A program made the position numbers and the translations under genes. The notes beneath the pieces were generated by a model. That model made no database searches and was not told where the DNA came from. It worked only from the letters and a program-made list of their open reading frames with translations. DNA of 46,911 nucleotides from positions 1 to 46,911 of the forward strand of contig NZ_JAGGOK010000054.1 in assembly GCF_018614615.1 (NCBI RefSeq), in the 5' to 3' direction. Each line of letters begins with the position of its first letter. Positions within the stretch are counted from its first letter, which is position 1. Shown here piece by piece: positions 32,831 to 41,832 of this stretch. This stretch comes from Streptomyces sp. ISL-100 (GTDB lineage: Bacteria > Actinomycetota > Actinomycetes > Streptomycetales > Streptomycetaceae).

Positions 32831-34315
32831 TCACTTCTCTGTCGTGGCCTCTACGGCGGCCTCAGGGGTGGCCAGGCTGGAGCGGCGCATGCCGTACAGG
32901 AAGTAGATCACGAGTCCGCCCACCATCCAGGCGCCGAAGACCGCCCAGGTGACGCCGGGCAGCTCCATCATCAGGTAACCGCAGAAGAGGAAGCCGAGGA
33001 TGGGGGTGACCGGGAACAGCGCCACCTTGAAGGTGCGGTTCATGTCGGGGCGCTTGTAGCGCAGGATCACGACGGCCACGTTAACCAGGGCGAAGGCGAA
33101 GAGCGTGCCGATGCTGGTGGCATTGGCGAGCTGACCCAGCGGGATGCTGGCGGCCAGCACTCCGCAGAAGACGCAGACGATGATCGTGTTGATACGCGGG
33201 GTGCCGGTCTTCTTGTCGACCTTGGCGAAGACCTTGGGGATGAGCCCGTCGCGGGACATCGCGAACAGGATGCGGGTCTGGCCGTAGAGCACGGCGAAGA
33301 CGACGCTCGCGATGGCGACGACCGCACCCGCCGCGAGGACGACGCTCCAGAAGCTGTGCCCGGTGACGTCCTCCATGATCTGGGCGAGAGCGGCTTCGGT
33401 GCCCTCGAAGTCCTGCCACGGCATGGCGCCGACGGCGACGAACGCGACGAGGCAGTACAGCACCGTGACGATCAGCAGGGACAGCATGATCGCGCGCGGC
33501 AGGTCCCGCTTCGGGTTCTTCGCTTCCTCGCCCGCGGTGGAGGCCGCGTCGAAGCCGATGTACGAGAAGAAGAGCAGGGACGCGGCGGAGCTGATGGCGG
33601 TGACGCCGAGCGGGGCGAGCGGGGTGTAGTTGCCGGCCTTGATGCCCATGAAGCCGATCACGATGAACAGCACCAGCGTCACGATCTTGACGCCAACCAT
33701 GATCGAGTTCACCCGGGCGCTTTCCTTGGCGCCCCGGACCAGGAAGACCATGCAGAGCAGCACCACGACGAGCGCGGGAAGGTTGATGTATCCGCCCTCG
33801 CCCATCGGCGCGGAGAATGCCTCGGGGATGGTGAGCCCAATGGTTCCGTCGAGCAGCTCGTTGAGGTACTGGCCCCAGCCGACGGCGACGGCCGCGACGG
33901 AGACGCCGTACTCAAGAATCAGACACCAGCCGCAGATCCAGGCGACAAGCTCGCCCATGGTGGCGTAGGAGTACGAGTACGAGGAGCCGGAGACCGGGAT
34001 GGATCCGGCCAGCTCCGCGTAGGAGAGAGCGGAGAACAGGGCGGTCAGGCCCGCGACTATGAAGGCGATCCAGACGGCGGGGCCGGCGATCGGGGTGGCC
34101 TCGCCGAGCACGACGAAGATGCCGGTGCCGAGGGTCGCGCCGATGCTGAGCATGGTCAGCTGCCACATGGTGAGCGAGCGCTTGAGTGCGCCGCCCTCGC
34201 CCTGGCCGCCCTCGGCGACGAGCTGTTCGACGGGCTTGCGCCGCATCAGCCGGCTACTGAGCTGCGGACGCTCAGATTCCGGTTGGGGAGTGACGGGTGC
34301 CGCTGCGTCCAACAC
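32831..34315 (-). CDS. APC-family amino acid permease
   Basis: 494 residues from GTG 34315, with AAGGAG upstream. About twelve to fourteen transmembrane helices; LSIGATLGTGIFVVLGEATP is the signature of the first helix of the cationic amino acid transporter group, and FFSYIGFDAASTAGEEAKNP is the conserved segment of helix 6 and its loop. A cytosolic N-terminus of about 45 residues includes LMRRKPVEQL, and the C-terminus ends with a short basic/acidic tail. The cationic-amino-acid-transporter resemblance and the davBA genes nearby suggest lysine uptake (inference). It shares an operon with the Lrp-type regulator. Confidence 0.9.
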   Translation of the reverse strand: MLDAAAPVTPQPESERPQLSSRLMRRKPVEQLVAEGGQGEGGALKRSLTMWQLTMLSIGATLGTGIFVVLGEATPIAGPAVWIAFIVAGLTALFSALSYAELAGSIPVSGSSYSYSYATMGELVAWICGWCLILEYGVSVAAVAVGWGQYLNELLDGTIGLTIPEAFSAPMGEGGYINLPALVVVLLCMVFLVRGAKESARVNSIMVGVKIVTLVLFIVIGFMGIKAGNYTPLAPLGVTAISSAASLLFFSYIGFDAASTAGEEAKNPKRDLPRAIMLSLLIVTVLYCLVAFVAVGAMPWQDFEGTEAALAQIMEDVTGHSFWSVVLAAGAVVAIASVVFAVLYGQTRILFAMSRDGLIPKVFAKVDKKTGTPRINTIIVCVFCGVLAASIPLGQLANATSIGTLFAFALVNVAVVILRYKRPDMNRTFKVALFPVTPILGFLFCGYLMMELPGVTWAVFGAWMVGGLVIYFLYGMRRSSLATPEAAVEATTEK

Positions 34316-34440
34316 TGGGGTGGCTCCTTATCGCTGCCGATCGGGAAGGCGGCGACCGCAGCGGTCCGCTCCGGGGGTGACTTGAAACACCCCGGAGCTC
34401 GGGAACCGCCGAGCAGGCGGTCCCCGCCACTCCACGTACA

Positions 34441-34560
34441 GCGCGAAGCCTACGAGGTGTGCGTTCGCATACGTAATGCAGCAACCTTGCGTATCGACGG
34501 ACGATCATTGCGCACAACCGCGACAGATGACTCTTTGTTGCGCCTCACCTTTCGATATCC
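34441..34560. promoter_or_regulatory. permease upstream region with repeated TTGCG motifs
   Basis: Within the 297-bp divergent gap (34316-34612) TTGCGTA (34488-34494), CGATCATTGCGCA (34502-34514) and TTGCGCC (34539-34545) occur at short intervals. The quasi-palindrome GCATACGTAATGC lies just upstream. The same CGATTCATTGCGC-like block stands in front of davA, so these are candidate sites for the Lrp-type regulator encoded between them. Confidence 0.5.
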
Positions 34561-34612
34561 GTTTTGTCCGTTACGCGCACGCCGCGACCGCAACCGCCGA
34601 CCGGAGGCGATC

Positions 34613-35674
34613 ATGACGACCAGGGACCGGGCAGACCGGGCAGACCGGGGGGATCACGCAGACGAGGCCACCGACCCGGCGGGATGGCTGGACCCCGGGC
34701 CCTTCCTGCGCGGCGTCGCCTGGCGCGACGGCGGTCGCCCCGTGCGCGCCGACCCCGGCGACCTGGACCGGCTGCCGTGGGACATCGCGGAGCGCTGCGC
34801 CGTCCCCGTCGGCGTACGCCTGGAGTTCACCTCGCGCGGCACCACCGCACTCGACATCCGCTACCGCGCGGCCCTGCCAGGCCCCGGAGACGCCCTGCGC
34901 GACCTCGCGCACACGTTCGCGCTGTGGCACGGCGGCGCGCTCGTGGAGGAGGTCACCGCGGCTCCGCAGCGGGAGACGGTCGTACGGATCGGCGTGCCGG
35001 GGCGCCGGGGCCGGTTCACGGTCCACCCGCCGGAGAGCCAGTGCCCCGAGATCCTCGGTCTGCGTCCGGTCGGCGGTTCCCTCGCCCCTGCCCCGCGGCA
35101 GCCCCGCTGGCTGGTGCACGGCGACTCCATCACCGAGGGCTGGTGGTCCACCCGCCCCGCCCACGCCTGGCCCGCCGCGGCCGGCCGGACGCTCGGCCTG
35201 GACGCCGTGAACCTCGGCCACGCCGGTGCCGGCCGCGGCGAACTCGCCGTCGCCCAGCAGATCGCGGGCCTGCCCGCCGACCTCCTGACCCTGGCCTTCG
35301 GCACCAACTGCTGGTCCCGCACGCCCTTCTCGGCGCCCCTGTTGTACGAGACGGTGCGGGCTTTCATCGACCTGGTGCGCCAGGGCCATCCGGACACGCC
35401 GATGCTCGTCCTCTCGCCCGTCCTGCGCCCCGAGGCGGAGCGGACCCCCAACGCCCTGGGCGCCACCCTCGGCGCCCTTCGCACCGCCCTGGAGGAGGCC
35501 GTCCGGGCCGGCATCGCCGCCGGCGACGACCGCCTCGCCCTGCTGCCGGGCCTGGGGATCCTCGGCCCGGAAGACCTGGCGGACGGCCTGCACCCGAACG
35601 ACGCGGGCCACGCCCTGATGGCGGACGCGGTCGCCTCCGCCGTGCGGGAGGCCCGCTTCCTGGACTTGCCTTAG
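34613..35674 (+). CDS. SGNH/GDSL-type hydrolase
   Basis: 353 residues from ATG 34613, with CGGAGG 5-6 nt upstream. The N-terminal half (about 20-165) is a beta-sandwich-like region seen in two-domain SGNH esterases. The SGNH domain follows: block I VHGDSITEGWW with Ser172, LGHAGAGRGELAVAQQI (block II Gly), LLTLAFGTNCWSR (block III Asn) and block V DGLHPNDAGH with Asp and His. The four catalytic/oxyanion residues are all present. There is no signal peptide, so a cytosolic esterase or deacetylase is likely, of unknown substrate. It is divergent from the permease operon but without evident functional link. Confidence 0.88.
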   Translation: MTTRDRADRADRGDHADEATDPAGWLDPGPFLRGVAWRDGGRPVRADPGDLDRLPWDIAERCAVPVGVRLEFTSRGTTALDIRYRAALPGPGDALRDLAHTFALWHGGALVEEVTAAPQRETVVRIGVPGRRGRFTVHPPESQCPEILGLRPVGGSLAPAPRQPRWLVHGDSITEGWWSTRPAHAWPAAAGRTLGLDAVNLGHAGAGRGELAVAQQIAGLPADLLTLAFGTNCWSRTPFSAPLLYETVRAFIDLVRQGHPDTPMLVLSPVLRPEAERTPNALGATLGALRTALEEAVRAGIAAGDDRLALLPGLGILGPEDLADGLHPNDAGHALMADAVASAVREARFLDLP

Positions 35675-35729
35675 GAAGGGCGTACTGGAAGGAGGTCCGG
35701 GCCGGGGCCCAGTCCTGCGGCTCCTGTGT

Positions 35730-35930
35730 TCAGCCCTGCGGCTCCGGCGGCGCCGCCTCGGCGTCCCGCAGGATCCGCTCCCTGGGCCCTGTGCGCGACT
35801 CCGTGCGATGGCCACGAGCGATGTAGTCGCGGACGACTGCCTCGATGGCGTCCTGGGGCGAACCCACCCCGGCCAGGACCATCACTTCCACCACCAGCTC
35901 GGCATCGAGACTAATGCTGATCTTGGCCAC
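35730..35930 (-). CDS. VapB-like ribbon-helix-helix antitoxin, no toxin partner
   Basis: 66 residues from GTG 35930 with GGGGAG just upstream. AKISISLDAELVVEVMVLAG and SPQDAIEAVVRDYIARGHR fit a short ribbon-helix-helix protein of the VapB/DUF2191 group: a basic-start beta strand then two helices. The tail (ERILRDAEAAPPEPQG) is shorter than usual. No PIN-domain toxin is encoded on either side: the flanks are an SGNH hydrolase and GuaB1. It may be an orphan DNA-binding protein. Confidence 0.75.
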   Translation of the reverse strand: MAKISISLDAELVVEVMVLAGVGSPQDAIEAVVRDYIARGHRTESRTGPRERILRDAEAAPPEPQG

Positions 35931-35985
35931 GGCTCCCCCTCGTCGCGTCGTACCGGGGACTCCAGCCGGGCACGGCCCAACACCG

Positions 35986-36017
35986 CGGCCGGTCCCCGCA
36001 GAAGCGGGAACCGGCCG
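35986..36017. terminator. strong terminator hairpin after guaB1
   Basis: CGGCCGGTCCCCGC (35986-35999) pairs with GCGGGAACCGGCCG (36004-36017), 13 of 14 pairs, around an AGAA tetraloop. It lies 30 bp beyond the guaB1 stop and before the VapB-like gene. Confidence 0.75.
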
Positions 36018-36046
36018 TGGAGTGAGGACGGAAACTGCCCGGAGCG

Positions 36047-37489
36047 TCAGCTCCAGCTGGCGTGCAGCGCCTTGCCCTCGGCGTAACCGGCCGCGCTCTG
36101 GACACCGACGATCGCCTTCTCGGCGAACTCCTCCAGCGAGCTCGCGCCGGCGTACGTGCACGAGGAGCGGACGCCCGCGATGATCGAGTCGATCAGGTCC
36201 TCGACGCCCGGACGGGCCTGGTCGAGGAACATGCGTGAGGTGGAAATGCCCTCCTCGAACAGCGCCTTTCGTGCGCGGTCGTACGCCGACTCCTCGCTCG
36301 TACGGTTGCGTACGGCGCGGGCGGAGGCCATGCCGAACGACTCCTTGTACGCCCGGCCGTCCGCCGAGTACTGGAGGTCGCCGGGCGACTCGTACGTACC
36401 GGCGAACCAGGAGCCGACCATGACGTTGGACGCGCCCGCGGCAAGCGCCATCGCGACGTCGCGCGGGTGACGGACGCCGCCGTCCGCCCAGACGTGCTTG
36501 CCGAACTTCTTCGCCTCGGCCGCGCACTCCATCACCGCCGAGAACTGCGGGCGGCCCACGCCGGTCATCATGCGGGTGGTGCACATGGCGCCGGGGCCCA
36601 CACCGACCTTGATGATGTCCGCGCCGGCCTCGATGAGGTCACGCACGCCCTCGGCGGCGACGATGTTGCCCGCGACGATCGGGACCTGCGGGTCGAGGCC
36701 GCGCACGGCCTTGACCGCGGCGATCATCGACTCCTGGTGACCGTGCGCGGTGTCCACGACGAGCGTGTCCACACCGGCGTCGAGGAGCTGCTTGGCCTTG
36801 CCCGCGACGTCGCCGTTGATGCCGACGGCGGCCGCTATACGCAGCTTGCCGTCCGCGTCCGTGGCGGGTGTGTAGAGGGTCGCGCGCAGGGCGCCCTTGC
36901 GGGTCAGGACACCGGCGAGACGGCCGTCCTTGTCCACGGCGGGGGCGTACTTGTGGTTGACGGCGTCAAGCCGGTTGAAGGCCTCGCGCGGGTCGATGTC
37001 GGCGTCCAGCAGGACCAGGTCACGGGTCATGACCTCGGAGAGCTGCGTGAAGCGGTCGACACCCGTCAGGTCGTGGTCGGTGACGACGCCGATGGGACGG
37101 CGGTCCGCGTCCACGACGACGCCGGCGTTGTGCGCGCGCTTGGGCAGCAGCGACAGCGCGTCGGCGACGGTCTGCGAGGGGGCCAGGATGATCGGGGTGT
37201 CGAGCACCAGGTGGCGCGACTTGACCCACGAAACGACCTCGGTGACGACGTCGATCGGGATGTCCTGCGGAATGACGACGAGCCCGCCGCGCCGGGCCAC
37301 GGTCTCGGCCATCCGGCGGCCGGCGATCGCGGTCATGTTCGCGACGACCAGCGGGATGGTGGTGCCGGTGCCGTCGGGGGCCGCGAGGTCCACGCCCTGG
37401 CGGGAACCAACGGCCGAGCGGCTCGGCACCATGAATACGTCGTCGTACGTGAGGTCGTACGGCGGCTTCAGATCGTTGAGGAAACGCAC
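36047..37489 (-). CDS. guaB1: GuaB1-type IMP dehydrogenase-related protein, probable GMP reductase
   Basis: 480 residues from GTG 37489. IMPDH/GMPR fold with an inserted CBS pair (about residues 95-210: VVDADRRPIGVVTDHDLTGV and APAVDKDGRLAGVLTRKG). The catalytic loop is GVGPGAMCTTRMMTGVGRPQ with Cys303. VVDTAHGHQESMIAAVKAV and VPIVAGNIVAAEG are the usual barrel strands. True IMPDHs have GIGPGSICTT and a conserved RYxGMGS flap; here the corresponding region reads YKESFGMASARAVRNR. Actinobacterial GuaB1 was shown in mycobacteria to be a GMP reductase, converting GMP to IMP with NADPH under purine-nucleotide control through the CBS domains. That activity is assigned here by family. Confidence 0.88.
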   Translation of the reverse strand: MRFLNDLKPPYDLTYDDVFMVPSRSAVGSRQGVDLAAPDGTGTTIPLVVANMTAIAGRRMAETVARRGGLVVIPQDIPIDVVTEVVSWVKSRHLVLDTPIILAPSQTVADALSLLPKRAHNAGVVVDADRRPIGVVTDHDLTGVDRFTQLSEVMTRDLVLLDADIDPREAFNRLDAVNHKYAPAVDKDGRLAGVLTRKGALRATLYTPATDADGKLRIAAAVGINGDVAGKAKQLLDAGVDTLVVDTAHGHQESMIAAVKAVRGLDPQVPIVAGNIVAAEGVRDLIEAGADIIKVGVGPGAMCTTRMMTGVGRPQFSAVMECAAEAKKFGKHVWADGGVRHPRDVAMALAAGASNVMVGSWFAGTYESPGDLQYSADGRAYKESFGMASARAVRNRTSEESAYDRARKALFEEGISTSRMFLDQARPGVEDLIDSIIAGVRSSCTYAGASSLEEFAEKAIVGVQSAAGYAEGKALHASWS

Positions 37490-37677
37490 GTGCTGAACAT
37501 CCCAGTCGTTCGGAGTTGGCCCCCGGGCATTTCAGCCGGGGAAAAACGCACGTACTTCAGTGTCCCACGACCATGCCTATACACCCTCCGGGCCGAACAT
37601 CCAGGCCACGGCGGGTGCGCTCGTCGAATCCTCCAAAAGACGCCTCGCGCTCAGCCGGCAGAGTCGGCTCCGTCGGC

Positions 37678-38736
37678 TCAGTCGTCGGGGTCCGCCCGGT
37701 CCAGGGCCGGCCGCGGCGCCGTACCCGTCTCGCTCAGCAGGAAGTCGGCCGCCGCCGTGTCCGTGACCAGGCTGGTGACCAGGCCCGATCTGAGTACGGC
37801 GTCGATGGCGGACGCCTTGCGCAGCCCGCCCGCGATGGCCACCACCTCGGGGATGCGCCGCAACCGGTCCGCCTCGACGGTGATGCACCGCTCGCCCAGG
37901 TCGCGTCCGACCCGGCGGCCCTGCGCGTCGAAGAGGTGCGCGGACATCTCGGCGGCGACACCCAGCGAGGCGTAGTGCGCGCGCTCCTCGTCGGAGAGCA
38001 TGTCGTGGACGGTGGAGATGCCCGGCTCCCACGAGCCGATGGAGACGGCCGCGACGGTCACCTTGTCGAAGTACTCGAAGGCGCGCGCGATGCCGGTCTG
38101 GTTGCGCAGCGCCGCAGCGGTGGCCGGGTCGGGCAGCAGCATCGGCGCGTAGATCGGGTGCGCCTCACCGCCGGACACCTGAGCGGCGCGGCGTACGGCC
38201 TCGACCGAGCCGCGCTCCGCCGTCCCGGCGTCGTACACACCCGTCAGCTGTACGACCGTGCAAGGCGGCAGCTGATGCAGAGCAGCAGCCATGTGGATGG
38301 TGGACCGGCCCCAGGCCAGGCCCAGCACATCGCCCTCGTTCACCAGTTCGCCGAGGAGGTCGGCAGCGACCTCGCCCAGGTTCTCCGGGTCGGTGGGCGC
38401 GCTGCCGGCGAAGCCGGGAGAGCCGGGCAGGGCGTCCTCGGTGGCGTCGGCCGGGGATTCGACGACGACCGCGTGCCGCAGGCCGTAGCGGGCACGCAGC
38501 GCGTCGGAGCGCTCCGCGTCCAGCTCGGCGGGCACCCTGATCTCGATGCGTACGAGATCGCGCTCAAGGGCGGTCTCCAGGACCCTGGCCACCTTGAAGC
38601 GGCTGACGCCGAACTCCTCGGCGATCTGGATCTTGGACTTGCCCTCCAGGTAGAAGCGGCGGGCCATGGCCGCCGCCTGGACCAGCTCTGCGGGTCCCAT
38701 CCGCAGGGCTGACCGGCCCGCCGACATTGCAGACAC
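37678..38736 (-). CDS. SorC-family sugar-binding transcriptional regulator
   Basis: About 352 residues from GTG 38736, which has GAGGAG 6 nt upstream; GTG 38760 is in frame but unsupported. The N-terminal helix-turn-helix reads AMARRFYLEGKSKIQIAEEF then GVSRFKVARVLETALERDLV. The effector-binding domain, of the SorC/CggR type, includes GDVLGLAWGRSTIHMAAAL, VVQLTGVYDA and VAIAGGLRKASAIDAVLRSG. These proteins bind phosphorylated sugars such as triose or hexose phosphates. The gene lies 103 bp upstream of rpe and in the same direction as it, so control of the pentose phosphate gene or another carbohydrate operon is possible (inference). Confidence 0.9.
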   Translation of the reverse strand: MSAMSAGRSALRMGPAELVQAAAMARRFYLEGKSKIQIAEEFGVSRFKVARVLETALERDLVRIEIRVPAELDAERSDALRARYGLRHAVVVESPADATEDALPGSPGFAGSAPTDPENLGEVAADLLGELVNEGDVLGLAWGRSTIHMAAALHQLPPCTVVQLTGVYDAGTAERGSVEAVRRAAQVSGGEAHPIYAPMLLPDPATAAALRNQTGIARAFEYFDKVTVAAVSIGSWEPGISTVHDMLSDEERAHYASLGVAAEMSAHLFDAQGRRVGRDLGERCITVEADRLRRIPEVVAIAGGLRKASAIDAVLRSGLVTSLVTDTAAADFLLSETGTAPRPALDRADPDD

Positions 38737-38839
38737 CGCGTTCTCCTCACCGTTGTTCACACTCTGGGCTCGCTGTTCATCCTGTCAGATCACCGAGACC
38801 TTGATCAGCCCCGAAGGGCGGCGTTCACCGAGCCGTGGC

Positions 38840-39526
38840 TCAGTGGCCGCATGCCCAGCCGGCGGCGGCGGTGGCCTCGGTCGCCTGGCTGCGCAGCATG
38901 CGCACCGCGGCGGCCGGGTCGTCCGTCCCGTACACGGCGGAGCCGGCGACGAAGACATCCGCGCCCGCCTCGGCGCAGCGCTCGATCGTCGACGCCGATA
39001 CGCCGCCGTCGACCTGCAGCCACAGCTCCAGGCCGTGCTTGGAGATCAGCTCCCGGGTACGGCGGATCTTCGGCAGCATAATGTCGAGGAACGCCTGGCC
39101 GCCGAAGCCCGGCTCCACCGTCATGATCAGCAGCATGTCGAGCTCGGGGAGCAGGTCCTCGTACGGCTCGATGGGCGTGGCCGGCTTCAGCGCCATGGAG
39201 GCGCGGGCGCCCTTGGCGCGGATCTCGCGCGCCGTCCGGACGGGGGCGGCGCACGCCTCGGCGTGGAAGGTGACCGATCCGGCGCCCGCCTCGACGTACT
39301 GCGGGGCCCAGCGATCGGCGTCCTCGATCATCAGGTGGCAGTCGAGGGGGATGTCCGTCGCCCGGCTGAGAGATTCCACGATCGGTACGCCCAGCGTCAG
39401 GTTGGGCACGAAGTGGTTGTCCATCACGTCGACGTGGAGCCAGTCGGCGCCTTCGACGGCCTTCGCCTCCTCCGCCAGGCGGGAGAAGTCTGCGGAGAGG
39501 ATACTGGGATTGATCTGAACAGCCAT
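38840..39526 (-). CDS. rpe: ribulose-phosphate 3-epimerase
   Basis: 228 residues from ATG 39526. TIM-barrel signatures: VQINPSILSADFSRLAEEAK, WLHVDVMDNHFVPNLTLG, DCHLMIEDADRW, LLIMTVEPGFGGQAFL and LWLQVDGGVSASTIERCAEA. The metal-binding His and Asp residues are kept. It interconverts ribulose 5-phosphate and xylulose 5-phosphate in the pentose phosphate pathway. Length is normal. Confidence 0.97.
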   Translation of the reverse strand: MAVQINPSILSADFSRLAEEAKAVEGADWLHVDVMDNHFVPNLTLGVPIVESLSRATDIPLDCHLMIEDADRWAPQYVEAGAGSVTFHAEACAAPVRTAREIRAKGARASMALKPATPIEPYEDLLPELDMLLIMTVEPGFGGQAFLDIMLPKIRRTRELISKHGLELWLQVDGGVSASTIERCAEAGADVFVAGSAVYGTDDPAAAVRMLRSQATEATAAAGWACGH

Positions 39527-39672
39527 GGGCCAAGCCTGCCATGTTCCGAGGCTCTTCCTGTCCTCGGTAGGCCCCTCGGTACGGACCAGAGGCGCCCGGG
39601 ATCAGTCCGGGATCAGTACAGTCCGCGCAATCCTGATGATTCGGCGCGCCGCGGAAGGCATTTGGGAGCCTC

Positions 39673-41832
39673 ATGCCGGACGCGAAAGAGCGACAGGAGC
39701 CCCGACGGCCGTCTCGACGGCCGTCGCGCGAAGGCGTGGCCCGGCTGGTCTGCGGGCGGCGCAGCAAGTGGGCCGTGGTGGCGCTGTGGCTGGTGGTGAT
39801 GATGCTGGCCTTCCCGCTGGCGTCGAAGCTCACCGATGCCCAGGACAACCAGGCGTCCTCCTGGCTCCCCGGCAAGGCCGAGTCCACCCAAGTCCTCCAG
39901 GAATCCGAGGAGTTCCGGCCCGAGGTCACCCCTGCAATCGTCGTGTACGCACGCGACAGTGGCCTCACGTCCGCCGACCGCGCGCGCATCGCCGACGACG
40001 TCGCCGCCTTCAAGGAACTGCGGGACCACGGGGTACGCGGCGACGAGACCCGCGGCCCCGTCCTCGACCGGCTGGACGACCCGCGGGCCGCGCAGGTCTT
40101 CGTACCGATCACGATGGACGAGAAGGGCTGGGAGCGGATCGCGCCCGCCGTCGATTCCCTGCGCGCGCAGACCGGCACCGGCGAACCCGGGCTCGCGGTC
40201 CACGTCACCGGGCCGGGCGGTACCGCGGCCGACTTCTCCGAGGCCTTCGAGGGCATCGACTCCACGCTGCTGCTCTCGGCGCTCGGTGTGGTGATCGTGA
40301 TGCTGCTGCTCACGTACCGCAGTCCGACGCTGCTGGTGATCCCGGTGATCGCGGTGGTAGGCGCCCTGTCCGCCTCGCAGGCGCTCATCTACCTCCTGGC
40401 GGAGCACGCCGACCTGACGGTCAACGGACAGAGCGCGGGCATCCTCACGGTCCTGGTCTTCGGCGCGGGGACGGACTATGCCCTGCTGCTGGTCGCCCGC
40501 TACCGCGAGGAGCTGCGTCACCACGAGGACCGGCACGAGGCGATGGCGCTGGCGCTGCACCGCGCGGGCCCCGCGGTGCTGGCCAGCGGCGCGACCGTGG
40601 TGCTCGGGATGCTGGTGCTGGCGTTCGCGGAGATGAACTCCACCAGCGGGCTCGGCCCCGTCGCCGCCATCGGCGTCACGGTCGCTCTGCTGGCCATGCT
40701 CACGCTCTTCCCCGCCCTCCTGGTGATCTTCGGCCGCTGGATCTTCTGGCCCGCGATCCCGCACTTCGGCTCGCCCGAGCCGACGGAGCGAGGCTTCTGG
40801 GCCCGTACGGGACACCGCATCGCCCGCCGTCCACGTGCCATCTGGGCCGCCACGGCCGTCGTCCTCGCCGTCTTCGCCCTGGGCCTGACGCAGTTGCGGG
40901 CGGAGGGCATCAGCAACGCGGACGCCTTCACGGGAAAGCCCGACTCGATCACCGGGCAGGAGGTCCAGGCCAGATACTTCCCGGCGGGCAGCGGCGATCC
41001 GCTGGTGATCGTGACCAATGCCGGGCAGGCCAGGCAGGTCGGCGAGACGGTGGCGCGGACGAGTGGGGTCGTACCGCAGTCCATCGCCGTACCGCCCGGT
41101 ACGAAGCCCGTGCACGACGGCCGGGTGCTGATCGAGGCGACGATGACGGACCGCAGCGACAGCGCGGCCGCCAAGGACACGGTGGAGCGGGTACGGGACG
41201 CGGTGCACGCGGTCCCGGACGCCGATGCCCGGGTGGGCGGCGGCACGGCGACGCTGCTCGACATGGACGAGGCCACCACCCACGACAACATCCTGATCAT
41301 CCCGCTGGTGCTGGCCGTGGTGCTGTTGGTGCTCATGGTGCTGCTGCGCGCACTCGTCGCCCCACTGCTGCTGATCGCGACGGTTGTGCTGTCGTTCGCC
41401 GCCGCCCTGGGTCTGAGCGCCCTCGCCTTCCGGTACGTCTTCGACTACGCGGGCGAGTCGACCGACTTCCCGCTGTTCGTCTTCGTCTTCCTGGTGGCCC
41501 TGGGCATCGACTACAACATCTTCCTGTCCACCCGGATCCGCGAAGAGGCCCGCCGCCAGGGCACCAGACCGGGCGTAGTGACCGGCCTGGCCGCGACCGG
41601 AGGGGTCATCACCTCGGCCGGCCTGGTCCTCGCGGGCACGTTCGCCGCCCTGGGCACGTTGCCGATGGTGGCGTTCGCGGAGATCGGATTCGCAGTCGCG
41701 CTGGGCGTGCTGCTGGACACCTTCGTCGTACGGTCCGTACTGGTGACGGCACTGTTCCTGGACGCCGGCCCAAAGGTCTGGTGGCCCCACCGCCTGTCCC
41801 AGGAGAACGCCCCCAGCCCGTCCGGCGTTTGA
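39673..41832 (+). CDS. MMPL-family (RND-like) transporter
   Basis: 719 residues from ATG 39673, with GGGAG 4 nt upstream. Two repeats of one plus five transmembrane helices with large extracytoplasmic loops: the first helix is WAVVALWLVVMMLAFPL, and the motif VFGAGTDYALLLVARYREEL (first half) and ALGIDYNIFLSTRIREEARR (second half) are the family hallmarks with the proton-relay Asp. An intracellular C-terminal tail is very short. Mycobacterial relatives export lipids, and Streptomyces ones are linked to drug resistance or secondary metabolites, but the substrate here is unknown. The last codons (SPSGV then TGA) derive from a copy of the dispersed intergenic repeat. Confidence 0.93.
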   Translation: MPDAKERQEPRRPSRRPSREGVARLVCGRRSKWAVVALWLVVMMLAFPLASKLTDAQDNQASSWLPGKAESTQVLQESEEFRPEVTPAIVVYARDSGLTSADRARIADDVAAFKELRDHGVRGDETRGPVLDRLDDPRAAQVFVPITMDEKGWERIAPAVDSLRAQTGTGEPGLAVHVTGPGGTAADFSEAFEGIDSTLLLSALGVVIVMLLLTYRSPTLLVIPVIAVVGALSASQALIYLLAEHADLTVNGQSAGILTVLVFGAGTDYALLLVARYREELRHHEDRHEAMALALHRAGPAVLASGATVVLGMLVLAFAEMNSTSGLGPVAAIGVTVALLAMLTLFPALLVIFGRWIFWPAIPHFGSPEPTERGFWARTGHRIARRPRAIWAATAVVLAVFALGLTQLRAEGISNADAFTGKPDSITGQEVQARYFPAGSGDPLVIVTNAGQARQVGETVARTSGVVPQSIAVPPGTKPVHDGRVLIEATMTDRSDSAAAKDTVERVRDAVHAVPDADARVGGGTATLLDMDEATTHDNILIIPLVLAVVLLVLMVLLRALVAPLLLIATVVLSFAAALGLSALAFRYVFDYAGESTDFPLFVFVFLVALGIDYNIFLSTRIREEARRQGTRPGVVTGLAATGGVITSAGLVLAGTFAALGTLPMVAFAEIGFAVALGVLLDTFVVRSVLVTALFLDAGPKVWWPHRLSQENAPSPSGV

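Noticed and set aside
32792..34612. 600-codon N-terminal extension of the SGNH hydrolase
   Set aside because: It is antisense to the amino acid permease gene. ATG 34613 with a good ribosome-binding site and the fold boundaries fit a 353-residue protein.
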